Positions 12,286 to 24,182 of a stretch of 64,000 nucleotides of DNA are shown piece by piece. A program made the position numbers and the translations under genes. The notes below the pieces were generated by a model that searched no databases, was not told the origin of the DNA, and saw only the letters and a list, made by a program, of their open reading frames with translations. Origin of the DNA: Strongylocentrotus droebachiensis. Taxonomy: Eukaryota; Echinodermata; Echinoidea; Camarodonta; Strongylocentrotidae. Numbering within the stretch: position 1 is the first letter of the stretch; every line of letters starts with the position of its first letter. Location: positions 1-64,000 of the forward strand of contig JAVYIG010004950.1 in the NCBI GenBank assembly GCA_035222895.1, given 5' to 3'.

Positions 12286-13552
12286 TAACCTGAAATGTGT
12301 GTGAACTTTAAAGAGCTACATGTTAAAGTAAGGTAGATCACTCTCCAACTTGGTAGCCAGTCCTCATTATTTGTATCTTTATCCTATTTCCAAACGCCTC
12401 TACATTTAGCTGAAACGTTGATCCAGGATATAGGCGGCAAATCTTCCAATTAGCGCAGCCTAAACATATCTAGGTGATTCTCTTTGAAATGGGCAGAACA
12501 ACGGGATCGCAAGATTTGATTGAAGTTTTTGCAAGATCTGCTTTCTTGTTTAGGGAAAGCATGTGAATCACCAATTAGCATTTGCCGATATCCTGTCGGA
12601 TTGGCTTAATTGCAGGTGAGGAATTCAGTCGGCTTGCTTCATTCTTACCTGTGCGACTATAGTCTATAACTCAGACTCGAAACCGTGATACTCGTGCTTC
12701 ACAGAGTCTCAAGGAAATATCAGAATTCATGAGGATGGCATCCAAATCTAGCAGCTCATCTATCATCTATAAGTTCATCTTTACATTAATTAAACCACAA
12801 TTGTTCTCTTAATAGTGGTTTATAGTTGTGCCACTTAACCCCAAATTTCTGCCAAAGATGTGTGAAAATGAACTAGCACAAGTTTGATGCGGAAGCTGAG
12901 AAATGGAGATGGTGCACAAGTATTTATGACTTTTCTTAAGCATGAGTGGAAGAGAATGGGGAAGAAGATGATTGAGATATTAAAGTAAAAGAATAATTTT
13001 CTACTAGCTTTGTAGTTCTTTGAAGTGATGAATAGCTTATAGTTTCCCGCCAGTAGAGTCATTGTCAGTTACAATGATTGCGAAACACTACAATGAGAAA
13101 AGGGGGCTAGCGTGCGTGTGATTTTCTGTGTTTGAATCGTAGACTACTTGCTTCATCAGACATGTGGGCGAAGGATGTGTAACCCATGACCCTGGCACAG
13201 ATCTTGGCGTTATGGTTAGGATTAGATAGAAGGGAGCGAGAGAGGATCGAGGGAGGAAGGGAGCATGTGATCAAGGAATTGGGACCAGCAAGAAGTGAAC
13301 CGGCTCAAAAACATCACCGAGATACTCTCCCTTTGCCGTTTTTAAAAATCATAACGTAAATCAATTTTCAGTCTGAAATGGGATATGCTATTGTACAGTG
13401 TATATCACTGGCTGTCCACAAGGAGGCCGATGTAAGATCGACGATGTACGGAGCTTGTCATCAAAGAATCGGAACCAGCAATAGGACCACTGTATCTTGA
13501 AAGTTAACTGGCTCAAAGCATGGAGTACGTCCATGCTCAAAGACATCACCAA
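12286..13552. other. No gene seen
   Basis: A partial duplication links 13262-13322 and 13448-13552 (shared GACCAGCAA, GGCTCAAA, ACATCACC words). Otherwise featureless. Confidence 0.55.
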
Positions 13553-13670
13553 AGGCCTGTCTTGTCAGCTCGAGTTTGCCAAATAACACAGACTAGGGAT
13601 ATTATCCCGAGGCTCGAAATTGCGTCTTCAACAGACTGATACGCTCATCACAAACTAGTCGATGTTAATT
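13553..13670. mobile_element. AGGCCTGTC-family MITE, copy 2 (truncated)
   Basis: Only the left end is present: AGGCCTGTCTTGTCAGCTCGAG and roughly 90 bp of interior, including GGGATATTATCCCGAGGCTC, before similarity is lost. Confidence 0.65.
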
Positions 13671-14215
13671 GTAGAAAATCCAAATTCCTATTTTGAATTT
13701 GGTTGCTGTACCAATTGTCATCACTGTACTCCAGTTTTGTGCCACTTGGCTGAATGCCATTGATATATATTTCATAGTAAGGCCTGAGGGAAATACATTA
13801 TGGTTCTATTTTCGTTTGTGATTTATTGATTTAACAAAATTAGATTATGTGAATGTGGTATGAATTATTTCCTTGTCCATATGTTTTATTTGTTATTTCC
13901 GAATAGATGTCACATAGGCGATCGATGCACGGATAGGAAGATGAAAGGAATTTGGGAATATGGAGAAACATTTCGAAGAAAATTGATTGTAAATTGGCCA
14001 AGACAAGTTTTTTTTAAATTGCATGATTTAGGATCAAAATGGAGGGGAAAGGACAGAGAATTTGACTTGAAGAAGACCAAGTTGGAGGAATGAGAGATAG
14101 AGTGTATAAGGCTGATCAAAAGGTCATGACTGCGACCTAGTTTTGGTGAAGTGCGAAGTGCATGACATGTGCGTCGTTGATCGTTTGTGATTCGTCCCCC
14201 AAACATTCAAATCCA

Positions 14216-14581
14216 GGCAGACTGGAAGGGGAAGGATGGGTGAGGAAGGGCTGGGAGGGAGTTGGGGTATAGGGTTCCGTCGGTCTGGTCTTCGGGTGGG
14301 GTTGGGGTAGGATGGTGCTGGGAATAGATGTAACGTAGGATGGTGTTGTGGTGGTGTTGTGGTGGGTTATGTTGGTGTTTTTGTTGTAGTTGTGGTAGTG
14401 TTGGGTATGCATATGGGGTTGTGGTGGTGTTGGGGTAGGGTTTTGGTGATGTTGTGGTGGTTTTGTGGTGGTGTTGAGTTGCTGTTTCTGGTATGATTGT
14501 GGTAGTGTTAGGGATGCATGTGGGGTTGTGGTGGTGTGGGGAAAGGGAGGAAGTTTGGGATAAGGTTGCGGTGGTCTGGTC
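14216..14581. repeat. GT-rich minisatellite, left part
   Basis: One ~290-bp unit from GTCTGGTCTTCGGG (14283) to the hAT insertion site, with sub-repeats of GTAGTGTTRGGBATGCATRTGGGG type about 125 bp apart. G and T dominate the plus strand. Confidence 0.8.
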
Positions 14582-15114
14582 TAGTGCTGTAGTCAAACGT
14601 TTAACCGTCCGGTATCCGACCGCCCATGGCGGATTCCGTTTTCAATTGGACGGTTTCGTTTTCCCGTTTTTTTTTTTTTTTTTTATAATTTTTTTTTTTT
14701 TTTTTTTTTAAGTTTGGATTTATGCCCCTCCACCTGGCACTATGCCTGGCAATGTCTCCCAGCTTAGTAATCTATGTGTTGACTCACTACTCCGAAACTA
14801 GAACAACACTCCAATTTGTCTGTCATCTTGGTTTGAAAGTAATCTTTGTAATAGATCTCAATATGTAGTTTATAATAATAATTCATCCAACTTTTACACA
14901 CGGCGTACCACAAGGTTCTATCCTAGGTCCTCTACTGTTTTTCATTTACATTAATGATCTTACACATTCTTCTAAAAACAACATTGTTACTATTATTTGT
15001 GACAAGTTCACAAGCACAAATCGGCGCCTTCAAATGCACCTCGCAGTTAAATGAAAGTCCTTCCCGCATTTTCACACGGACCTGGCTTGCTGGTTCAAAA
15101 AACAAACAAAAAAA

Positions 15115-15151
<37 letters not shown>

Positions 15152-15230
15152 TGAATCGTTTAACCGAAAACCGTCCGGTTTTGACTGGCGGTTAAACGGA
15201 ATTGGAGATATCCGTGATGTTACAGCACTA
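14582..15230 (+). mobile_element. Non-autonomous hAT-like DNA transposon, 649 bp
   Basis: The termini are inverted TAGTGCTGTA (10 bp perfect), followed by degenerate sub-terminal repeats around AACCGTCCGG. The element is flanked by a perfect 8-bp duplication GTCTGGTC (14574-14581 and 15231-15238). An 8-bp duplication and a TAGNG terminus fit the hAT superfamily. The uninterrupted GTCTGGTC-TTCGGG sequence at 14283-14296, in the neighbouring minisatellite copy, shows the pre-insertion site. There is no transposase. The interior is a T-run, a reverse-transcriptase-derived segment, and an A/T run. Confidence 0.88.
14650..15150 (+). pseudogene. Reverse-transcriptase-derived core inside the hAT-like element
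   Basis: Positions 14902-14961 translate to GVPQGSILGPLLF followed by FIYINDL, the conserved reverse-transcriptase motif B region of a non-LTR element. The reading is broken afterwards: where the catalytic xADD box should follow IVTIIC, the sequence jumps to unrelated codons and a stop. The segment starts after a T-run and ends in an A/T-rich run. The same core occurs in reverse at about 39700-40060, with the same loss of the catalytic box, so the deletion predates both copies. Confidence 0.75.
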
Positions 15231-15575
15231 GTCTGGTCTTCGGGTGGGGTTGGGGTAGGATGGTGCTTGGATTAGGTATATCGTAGGATGGTGTTGTGGT
15301 GGTGTTGTGGTTGGTTGTGTTGCCGTTTCTGGTGTAGTTGTCGTAGCGTTGGGGATGCATATGGGGTTGTGGTAGTGTAGGGAAAGGGTGTAGTAGTGTT
15401 TGGGTTTGGGTTGAGCTGGAAGTGAGTTGGAGTGGGGTTATGGTGGTGTTAAGCATAGGGTTGCCATGATGGTGGGGTGGGTTGGGGTATGGTTTTGGTG
15501 GTGTTAGGATTGGGGATGGGGTTAGGGTAGGGCTGTGATGGTGTTCGGGGAGAGGATGGTGTTAGGGATAGGGTT
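15231..15575. repeat. GT-rich minisatellite, right part
   Basis: The next unit begins with the same GTCTGGTCTTCGGGTGGGG and includes GTTGGGGATGCATATGGGG. It degrades into GTTAGGG and GTTGGGG words. Confidence 0.8.
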
Positions 15576-16940
15576 GTGGATATGTAACTGTATGCATAAG
15601 TATGCATTGTTCTTCCAAACTTTTCTATTTTGTACTGCTAAAAGCAAGTCTGCCGTACAGCATCATATAGGCAAACATTTTTGAATGGAGATCACATGGT
15701 TAGCTAGATGAAGGTCGTGTCACAAAAGTCCAGGTATATTTAGAAAATTTAAAAGTTTTTAAACCATCATGTTGAATCTACTACATCACATCAATTTTTC
15801 AATCAATTATTCATCAATTTATTATATTGTAAAAGTTAGGTATGACCAGATGGTTAGTCCAAATTTAGGATATGTTATTGTTCAAGATCAAAGCTCATAT
15901 TTTCTTGACATAAATCTAGTTTTTCTCCGGATCTTACAAAGTGACGTGCTTGAAGGACCTCCCCTGGCAAAAATGCAAATAATTTTGGATATATATTGCT
16001 GAAATTGCTACAGAATTTGGCAATTGCAGTTCAAGCTAAATAGGCCTATATCACAAATATCTTTTTGCAAGAGGTCTTTTATTCAAACTTTGTGGGTTTC
16101 TTCCCTAGGATATTAAACTTCCGTGGCTTCACCTGTTCTTGGTTATTTCAAAGGAGATACGGTATTAAAAGTTTGATTCTCCGGTATAAAAGGTCATTTG
16201 CCCAGACCAACCAAGCCGTTCCTCCCCGTCTCTTTTGGCATATTAGGGTCATTAACCTCCAGAGCGGAAAATGGCCTTTCCAAACCAAAGAAAGTGCAGG
16301 CATGTTGACCTTGCACTGATGAACATTTTTACGCAGAGATGAAGATTTTTTGTTGATGCTGAAAAGGCTTTTCATCATATGACATCAACCTGCTCCTTCA
16401 CGCCTGATGTCTGCGTGGGTTGGTGCCCATGCTTTTTCAAGAAGATGATTACCCGGGCTATGTTCTTCCTGAAAATCATGTGGTCAGTCTGTCATTAAAT
16501 GTTCCCCCTTTCCCTGGTGGCATATCGATCATCAATCCATGCAAAGGTGAAGACTAATTGTGTGGTTGATGTGGCCGGTCGCAGTGTATGCAGTTGTGAT
16601 TACTAGCAATCAGTCAAAATTTGATTTTAATTGTTTGTTAGTTTAGGCAATCTCCCTTTGGGCGTAGGTGGCAAGCTGGCCTTTCACTTGCGGAGCCATA
16701 TTGGGAGACCTTGTGGTTTAATGTTTGAAAGTCAAGGGTAGGAGGGGACAGTGTTGATGCCTGGGTTGGTGGTAGATAGTTCTAAAAGGTCATTGTCGGA
16801 TGTGAACAACCTTGTTGACACTGATTGAATGCCTCTCAATACACACATCACAATCAGAAGCTGGGGATTTGCAGACAGCTAGGAGTATTTGTAAAACAAA
16901 CTGTAATAACTGTATTTAAAATAAAATATTAAGATATCAC
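15576..16940. other. No gene seen
   Basis: No repeats or exons recognised. Confidence 0.55.
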
Positions 16941-16944
16941 TTAA

Positions 16945-17132
16945 AGCCTATCCGCACTAGTTTGGCCTGGAGGAATTTAGACCTCCCTGCGTGGTCACTG
17001 GCAGGTGGTTATCTCATCAAATTAGCTCTCAATTAACATAAAAAAAGGGGACCATGGGGGATCAATGGGTACCGCTTAGGCATTGTTGGCTATATAGAGG
17101 GCGCAAGTAGCTGCAAGTATTGCAGTCCTGCT
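16945..17132 (+). mobile_element. TTAA-type MITE, copy B (188 bp)
   Basis: It is about the same length and order as copy A, with TTAA at 16941-16944 and 17133-17136. The left end reads AGCCTATCCGCACTAG and the interior (ATTAGCTCTCAATTAACATA) is closely similar to copy A. Confidence 0.85.
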
Positions 17133-17375
17133 TTAAACAGTAAAGGTTTCATAATGATGTCATGTAGAATTATTCAAAATAATTATGTTATAGAATACTG
17201 AACAACAATAATTGCAAATATATCTCCCTTGGAGCTAGAAAGGCAATACCTCTGTTTACAATGATAAACTATCATACCCTTTTTGCTCCAAGTAAATAAA
17301 ATCGTAAAAGCTATCTTGTTCTCTGTACTGCCCCTCTCGTTCTCATGATGCTTTCCAAGGCACCACCCTACGCCC

Positions 17376-17452
17376 CCCCCCCCACTCTTCCCCCCCTCTT
17401 CCCCCCCCCCCCTCTTCCCCCCCCCCCTCTTCCCCCCCCCCTCTTCCCCCCC
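17376..17452. repeat. C-run minisatellite (CTCTTCCCCCC)n
   Basis: Five runs of 7-12 C separated by CTCTT. The minus strand therefore has repeated long G-runs, suited to quadruplex formation. Confidence 0.9.
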
Positions 17453-17764
17453 TACCTTGTCACTCCTCGTACCTCTAGCAGTACAATATTCCCATCAGTC
17501 ACTATTTCCTCTTCATTCTTTCCTATCCTCAGTCTTGTTGTTCCATTCAATTAACCCAGAAAACATCGTTGAAATTGGATCGCTGGCGTACACTCTGTAA
17601 TTCTTTCCTACCCAAACTGGACCAGTTGCACACCCTAGCCCATTTCTGGTCCCCGGCCCTCAGTCATCACGATCTAGTTTATCGCTTCTTTCTCAGAGTC
17701 AGACAATATCCATGGGTTGAAGGAGGAGGTGGGGAAAGCTAAGGAGATCTCGGACTTAATATTA

Positions 17765-17799
17765 GGCAGAGAGAAATAGAGCGAGAGAGCGAGGGAGAA

Positions 17800-17838
<39 letters not shown>

Positions 17839-18060
17839 TGGAAAAAAATGTGAGATAGAAATAGAAAGAGAGAAAGGGGGAGAGAGACATGGGGGAGGGG
17901 GGTTGAAGCACATTGTGTGAGAGAAAAATAGAGAGAGAGAGGGGGCAGACAGACAGAGACAGATAAATATATAGATACAGGTAGATAAAGTGAGAGAGAG
18001 AGAGAAAGAGAAAGTTAGAGAGAGGGGAGAGAAAGACAGGCTGGAGGAAAGAAACAATGA
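17765..18060. repeat. Purine-rich (GA) tract
   Basis: GAGAGA runs with occasional GACAGA and AAATAG interruptions over about 300 bp. Confidence 0.88.
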
Positions 18061-18824
18061 GAGCAGAGAGCTATTAATGAAAGAAAAGATGTGGAAAATA
18101 GAGTTGTGGATAAAATATTTGAAGGTGATGATAACAAAAAGCATTCCGATTTTGTTATTTGCCGCCTGTGAATGGGTATTTAGAATTAAATTGGCGCAGA
18201 TAACAAGTGATATTATAATTATTCATTTAATGAGAACCCAAGATCAGTGTTATGGAATTGACAGCAAGTAAAGAAAAAGTTGAAGTAGACTGAAGTATTC
18301 TGTTAGTATTGAAAATGACAAGACTGAAATGTTACTCTATCAACTAACAAAGAACACGAAACTTGCTGAGGAATTCCCCCTTACTTAGTTCTTCAGAAAG
18401 AGGAAATACCCAAAGAAGTTTTGAAAGTATGCATTCACTCAACAACATATTGCAACAATAGGAAAAAGACATTGGAAATGGGCTGGGGCGGGGAGGCAAT
18501 ATCATTTGAAAAGCAATTCTAGGGAGACACATTCAGTTAGAAGAAAATAACAAACAAGAGTTCAAGAAAGAGGCATTGGAAGAGAGAGGGAGAGAGAGAA
18601 GGGGGGGGGTTACAAAAGTTGGTAAGGGGGAGGGAAGAGAAGGTCATTACACTTATTTTCCTTTCCTTCCAAATGATGACAGCCCAGGTTTGGAGGGAAG
18701 ACGGGGAAGTCAAACTCAATTTACCCTTGGTCTTGTTGAAGTAGCGTGCTGTGGTGGCGAAGCTAGGTTCTCCAGCAGACCTCTGTTAGAATCATCCAGC
18801 TCTCTTCCAGGTTTATTCTATTAA

Positions 18825-19075
18825 AGGCATCGTTTAACAATGTTAAATCTGAGATGCAAGGCAGTACGTGTTATCAGTGTCTTTGATATGGTGTAATATT
18901 GAAGCCCTCAAAAAATTGTGCTTCAAAATGATTATGAAGTGCCTCAAAAAAGTAATCTTTGAGTGATGGGTTTTACCATACTCGTTTTCCCCATAAAAAC
19001 CCATAATTTGATTTTGATTTGCAATCACAAATATCTTGATAATCAGACAGGCGATCGGCTTGTAAAACTTTGTGT
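18825..19075 (+). mobile_element. Truncated relative of the 48.2-kb TTAA element
   Basis: It starts after TTAA (18821-18824) with AGGCATCGTTTAACAATG and stays similar to 48152-48320, then jumps to the sequence found at 48770-48820 (GACAGGCGATCGGCTTGTAAA). The long inverted repeat is absent, and the right end is lost. Confidence 0.75.
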
Positions 19076-20019
19076 CCACACAGTGTTAATATCATGGCCA
19101 GTTGTCATTAATCAAAACTAAATTCTTTTAGGTGTACATGTAATATTTGTTTGTAGAACATCATATTGAAATATGCAATGGATGATTGTTTATAATCCAT
19201 TTAATTTTTCACACTCTATCAATGATTATTGATCATCGAGGGTATCTAGTATGAGGATAGTATTTGTGAATGACCTTGGATGAAGAAAAAAAAAATTATT
19301 TTGTTAATCAAGAAATGACATTGATTGACACTTGACAGAAACCTTGTGTTTCCTTCTGTGAATAACAACTTCAAAAGTTCCTCACGCTCCATATTTCATA
19401 TGTATTTTTTTATACTCCCTTGTTCACGTGCAAGTCACGAGGGAGAGTAAAAGTGTTTGTGACAGTGACGAAAAACAACAGTGTAGTTTATGGATTGGAT
19501 GAGACCTCGGATACGAGTGACCCGTGTTTCACCAACAAGTTTCCAGACCCATGCATGAAATATGGCACTTTGTGCAGCAGTCTATTCACCAGTTGTAAAA
19601 TAAAAGAAAGATAAAAATAATATTGATTTAAAAAAAAAGTCAAATGACTTGAAAGGAAAGATTGAGATGTCTATAGAAGCATAAACTTGAAATACAGACA
19701 ATTCTGGGTCAAAATTGTATGTCTTATACCATTTCCAGTTTAAAGATATTTCGAATTCCTTGCTTCATTCATATATACCGTACATATAAACAATTGCCCC
19801 TTGAAAATATAGTGGCCATGATTTAAGGCTCCATATCTCAGGATATTTTGCAGCAGAAATTGACCCCTTTTCACAAAGATTGCAGATGTCTGAAACTGAT
19901 AAATCAATCGAATCGGCCTAAATCTGTGTTGTTCTTTAGAATAACAATTACGTTTATTTTTAGGTCAGCGTTTGTCCAATCCATTATACCCGTGACCAAC
20001 AATAACAACAACAACAAGT
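19076..20019. other. No gene seen
   Basis: AT-rich; nothing recognised before the large repeat units begin. Confidence 0.55.
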
Positions 20020-21835
20020 AGAACACTAGAAATGCAATCGTGTCACAACGATGTGCGTGCAATGACGCCATGTTTCTACGTGTCAAACGAAAGAGCTTCT
20101 CTAGCTCTCGGACTATCCAGAGCAATATTTGCACGAAGTCTGTGTAGCTTCTGTGATATTGGTGATAGGTGGCCGAAAGAAAGGCCTCAACAGTGACCTT
20201 GATGGGATGGTACTATATGCCTACGAAGTTTGAAAGAAATTGTGATAGGGGAAAGAACCTAGAAAGGGCTCGCAAGCACTGCGTGCAAAAACCAAGGGGA
20301 TTTGGTGCATGTTTGTCATTGCAATAAACATCGTTCTGGGGGCCAAAAGCGTGAACCCGATATGCCCCATAGACAATGCGTGTAATAAATGGGCGGAAAA
20401 CGTACAGGATCTGTATTATGACCGGAGTTAAATTGTTTTTTCTCTCTCTCTTTACGTCTCTTTATGGGCCGTATTTGGTATCATTAGAAAGAGAATTTCA
20501 TGGTTGTTATTGTAAACCACTCTTTTTTTCTATGATAATCCTTTCGAAACACGTGATGTAAAATAGATTTATAGGACAAAATGGCGTCTTAAATGGCCCC
20601 CTTGACCAATTTCAAAAATCTGGCCAAAAGGTGCCCTGCGTATTGGAACTCGGCATGTCACTGCAAATTTTCAAGGAAAAAAAAGGACGTTTAAGGGGCG
20701 AAAAGCAGTCTGAAAAAATGACGTCATAGCCGATACGTGTTAGATTCGGGCGGAAACTCGGCGGAATTCGTATAGTGACCTTTGTTCAAATGCGATTTAC
20801 TCACAATTTTCTGTGTGAACATATACTATACCTGGTATCATGCAAAAGGGCACTTCATTGCGGTCAGTTTGACACCATTGTTATCTGCGCGCAATGTATT
20901 GCACGCATTAAACGCGCTATTACGTAATGCATAGTAAATTCATCATTTTTGGCGATAACTTTGCGACGAGGGCATTACAATTTATTTAACTTGGCAGACA
21001 GTTGTCACGTATATGGATACATATGTGTGCCAAGTTTCATTGATGTAGGTATAAAGATCGCCATTTTAGAGCAAGTTGAAGTTATTTTGGAATTTTCTTG
21101 AAAATGGCGAATTTGGAGGGCATTTTTCTCAAAGTCATTCAGTGTTAGGGTATATAATTTTGTATATGGCTGGAAAGGACATATCTTCAAGTATCTAAAT
21201 CCAAAAAAGGGTACGGATTTGCCAAGCCATTATGGAGATACGGCCACAGAAAGACAGCCAATTCCCAGAACTTTAGAGGGCGCTATTTATGTTTTGCAAA
21301 GCCATTGGAGCGTGAAATTTTGCATGGCTATGTGTAATTATGAGATAAAGATACTGTGAGATTTAAATACAAAACAAAATTTATATAAGAAAGTTATGGC
21401 AGTTTTAGATTATTTAGGGGTCAATTTTTCAAGAACTTGATAAATTTTTGACGAAGTCGGTTTCAGATTTGAATTTTGAGTACGAAGATGGCATTTTGAA
21501 GGTCAGGTTAAACGTCGCAGATAAAAGAACATCTCTTAGACTATCTAGAGGAATTTGTTAGAAGTTTGTAGGATCTAGGATAGTGGAGATAGGAAAGAAG
21601 AAAGAAAGGCCTTAAAATGGACCAGAAACGGACAAAATGGCGCCTGGACGGTTAGGCATGAGTGATTTCGAAAATCGAAAAGTAGGTGACCTTGATGGGA
21701 TGCTAGAGACTATGCCTATGAAATTTGAAATGAAAAGGACATGAGGAAAGCACCTTACTAGGAATAACAAACACTACGTGCTAAACGAATGGGATTTCCG
21801 GACGATAAGGATAAGGATAAGGAAAAGGATAAGTA
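20020..21835 (+). repeat. Large repeat unit 1 (~1.8 kb)
   Basis: The unit starts at AACACTAGAAATGC and ends in a (GATAAG)n tract. Landmarks shared with units 2 and 3 are CGGCGGAATTCGTATA (about 20760), GACAGTTGTCACGTATATGG (about 20998) and TGGCGCCTGGACGG (about 21636). A short half-unit (AGTGACCTTGATG...CACTGCGTGC) occurs near the start and again near the end. I cannot assign it to a known family; its short open frames are probably not coding. Confidence 0.8.
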
Positions 21836-22270
21836 TATTAATGGGGCAGAATGTGAACGAAAACAAGGCAATGACGAAGGTTCGTCATTGCAAAGATGAC
21901 CATAAGATATCGATGTCCATTCACCAAATGTCGCCTGCAGCAAAGTTCCATTTTTGTGATGAAATCAGTGGGCTTCAAATCCCACGCCGGGCAAGCCGTT
22001 GACCGACATCCAGATATCCTGGTTTTTAGTGAAAGTGTTCTGCTAATTGGGTATTTTCCCCTAGAGGATATGGCCTGTCACAATGTTGGTCAGGGATTTC
22101 TTAAGAAGGTGTCCCCCTGTAGTATAGATAGTGATGAAGATCTCAGCGGTCAGGATGCTTGTCAATCAACTTAATATCTTCAAAGGCACTACTTTTATAT
22201 GCCTCTTTCATATTTGCTGCGGAAGGAAGGGCAGAGTCTGGACTAGGCAGGGAGCGATAGCCATCCGTTC
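21836..22270 (+). repeat. Tail of unit 1 with hairpin and extra segment
   Basis: The segment holds a 24-bp hairpin at 21868-21891 (11-bp perfect arms GCAATGACGAA, loop GG), then about 270 bp not found after unit 3, then a flank (ATATCTTCAAAG to TAGCCATCC) that recurs at 25790-25885. The shared hairpin and flank show that this tail and the one after unit 3 have a common origin. Confidence 0.7.
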
Positions 22271-22459
22271 AATCTGCACCTCAAAATAATAGAGTGATAC
22301 CTACTTAATATTCAATTCATTTTATTTCCACTGTAAAACCAATTTACAAATCAATAACAAATACATATTAATAATAGTGGCAGGATCATGAAAGGCACTA
22401 GTATATACATAACATATTATACATTGTAAGAAAATATCAAAAATCATGATTACAGGAAA

Positions 22460-24180
22460 AACACTAGAAATGCAATCGTGTCAGCACGATGTGCGTGCAA
22501 TGACGCCTTGTTTTTACATGTCAAACGAAAGAGCATCTCTCGGACTAGTTACGCAGAGTATGAAGTAGCATTTAATGTCATGCTTGACCGATTTTTTTTT
22601 TTTTTAAAGTCCGGCTTCTTGATGCTCTGCACTTGGCCACTTAGAATGTGCCTGTAAAATTTCAAGAAACATAAAGATCGTTCTGGGGTCCAGAAGCGTG
22701 AACCCGATTTGCCCCATAGACAATGCGTGTAATGCATGGGCGGAAAACGTACAGGATCTGTATTATGACCGGACTTTAATTGTTTGTTTTTTCTCTCTCT
22801 TTATGTCACTTTATCTGACGTATTTGGTATCATGGGAAAGAGAATTTCATGGTTGTTATTGTAAACAATTTTTTTTTGTTCTATGGTAATCCTATCGAAA
22901 CACGTGATGTAAAATAGATTTATAGGACAAAATTGCGTCTTCAATGACCCCCTTGACCAATTTTAAAAATCCGGCCAAGAGGTGCCCTGCGTATTGCAAC
23001 TCGGAATGTCACTGCAAAATTTCAAGGAAAAAAAAAGGGACGTTTAGGGGGTGGAAAGCAGTCTGAAAAAATGACGCCATAGCCGATACGTGTTATATTA
23101 TTGGGCGGAAACTCGGCGGAATTCGTATAATGACCCTTGTTCAAATGTGATTTACTCAAAATTTTCTGTGTGAACATATACCATACTTGGTATCATTCGA
23201 AAGGGCACTTCATTGCGGTCAGTTTGACACCGTTGTCATCTGCGCGCAATGTACTGCACGCATTAAAGGCGCTATTACGTAACGCATAGTAAATTCATCA
23301 TTTTTGGCGATAACTTTGCGCTGACGTATTCGAATTTTACCAACTTGGCAGACAGTTGTCACGTATATGGATACATGTGGCTGCCAAGTTTCATTGATGT
23401 AGGTATAAAGATCGTTATTTTAGAGTAAGTTGAAGTTATTTCGGAATTTTCTCGAAAATGGCGAATTTGGAAGGCAATTTTTCTCAAATTTGGTCAGTGT
23501 TAGGGTATATAATTTTGTATATGGCTGGAAAGGACATATCTTCAAGTATCTAAATCCAAAAAAGGGTACGGGTTTGCCAAGCCATTATGAAGATACGGCC
23601 ACAGAGAGAAAGCCAATTCCTAAAACTTTAGAGGGCGCTATTTATGTTGTGCAAAGCCATTGGAGCGTGAAATTTGGCACGGCTATGTAAAATTATGAGA
23701 TAAAGATACTGTGAGATTTAAAAACAAAACGGAATTTATATGAGAAAGTTATGGCAGTTTTAGATTGTTTTTAGGGTCCAATTTTCAAGAACTTGAGATT
23801 TATTGGAGGAGTCGGTTTTAGATTTGAAATTCGAGTATGAAGATGGCATTGTGAAGGTCAAGTCATCCGTCGCAGATGAAAGGACATCTCTCAGACTATC
23901 TAGAGGAATTTGTTAAAAGTTTGTAGGATCTAGGATAGTTGGGATGGGAAGGAAGATATAACGGCCTTAAAATGGACCAGAAACGGACAAAATGGCGCCT
24001 GGACGGTCATGCATGGGTGATTTCCAAAATCGAAGAAAGTAGTGACCTTGATGAGATGTTAGAGACTATGCCTATGAAATTTGAAAGGAAAAAGACATGA
24101 GGAAAGCACCTAACTAGGAATCACAAACACTACGTGCAAAACGAATGCGATTTCCTGACGATAAGGATAAGGGAAAGGAG
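22460..24180 (+). repeat. Large repeat unit 2 (~1.7 kb)
   Basis: This unit has the same order of landmarks as unit 1: CACTAGAAATGC at 22463, CGGCGGAATTCG at about 23113, GACAGTTGTCACG at about 23349, TGGCGCCTGGACGG at about 23993. It ends in a GATAAG tract that abuts unit 3 directly. Bases near 22560-22620 differ from units 1 and 3 and include a 16-base T-run. Confidence 0.8.
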
Positions 24181-24182
24181 AA

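Noticed and set aside
14207..14596. Thr/Pro-rich 129-codon frame on the minus strand
   Set aside because: It is a translation of the GT-rich minisatellite.
17674..18144. 156-codon frame on the minus strand
   Set aside because: Composition of the purine tract explains it.
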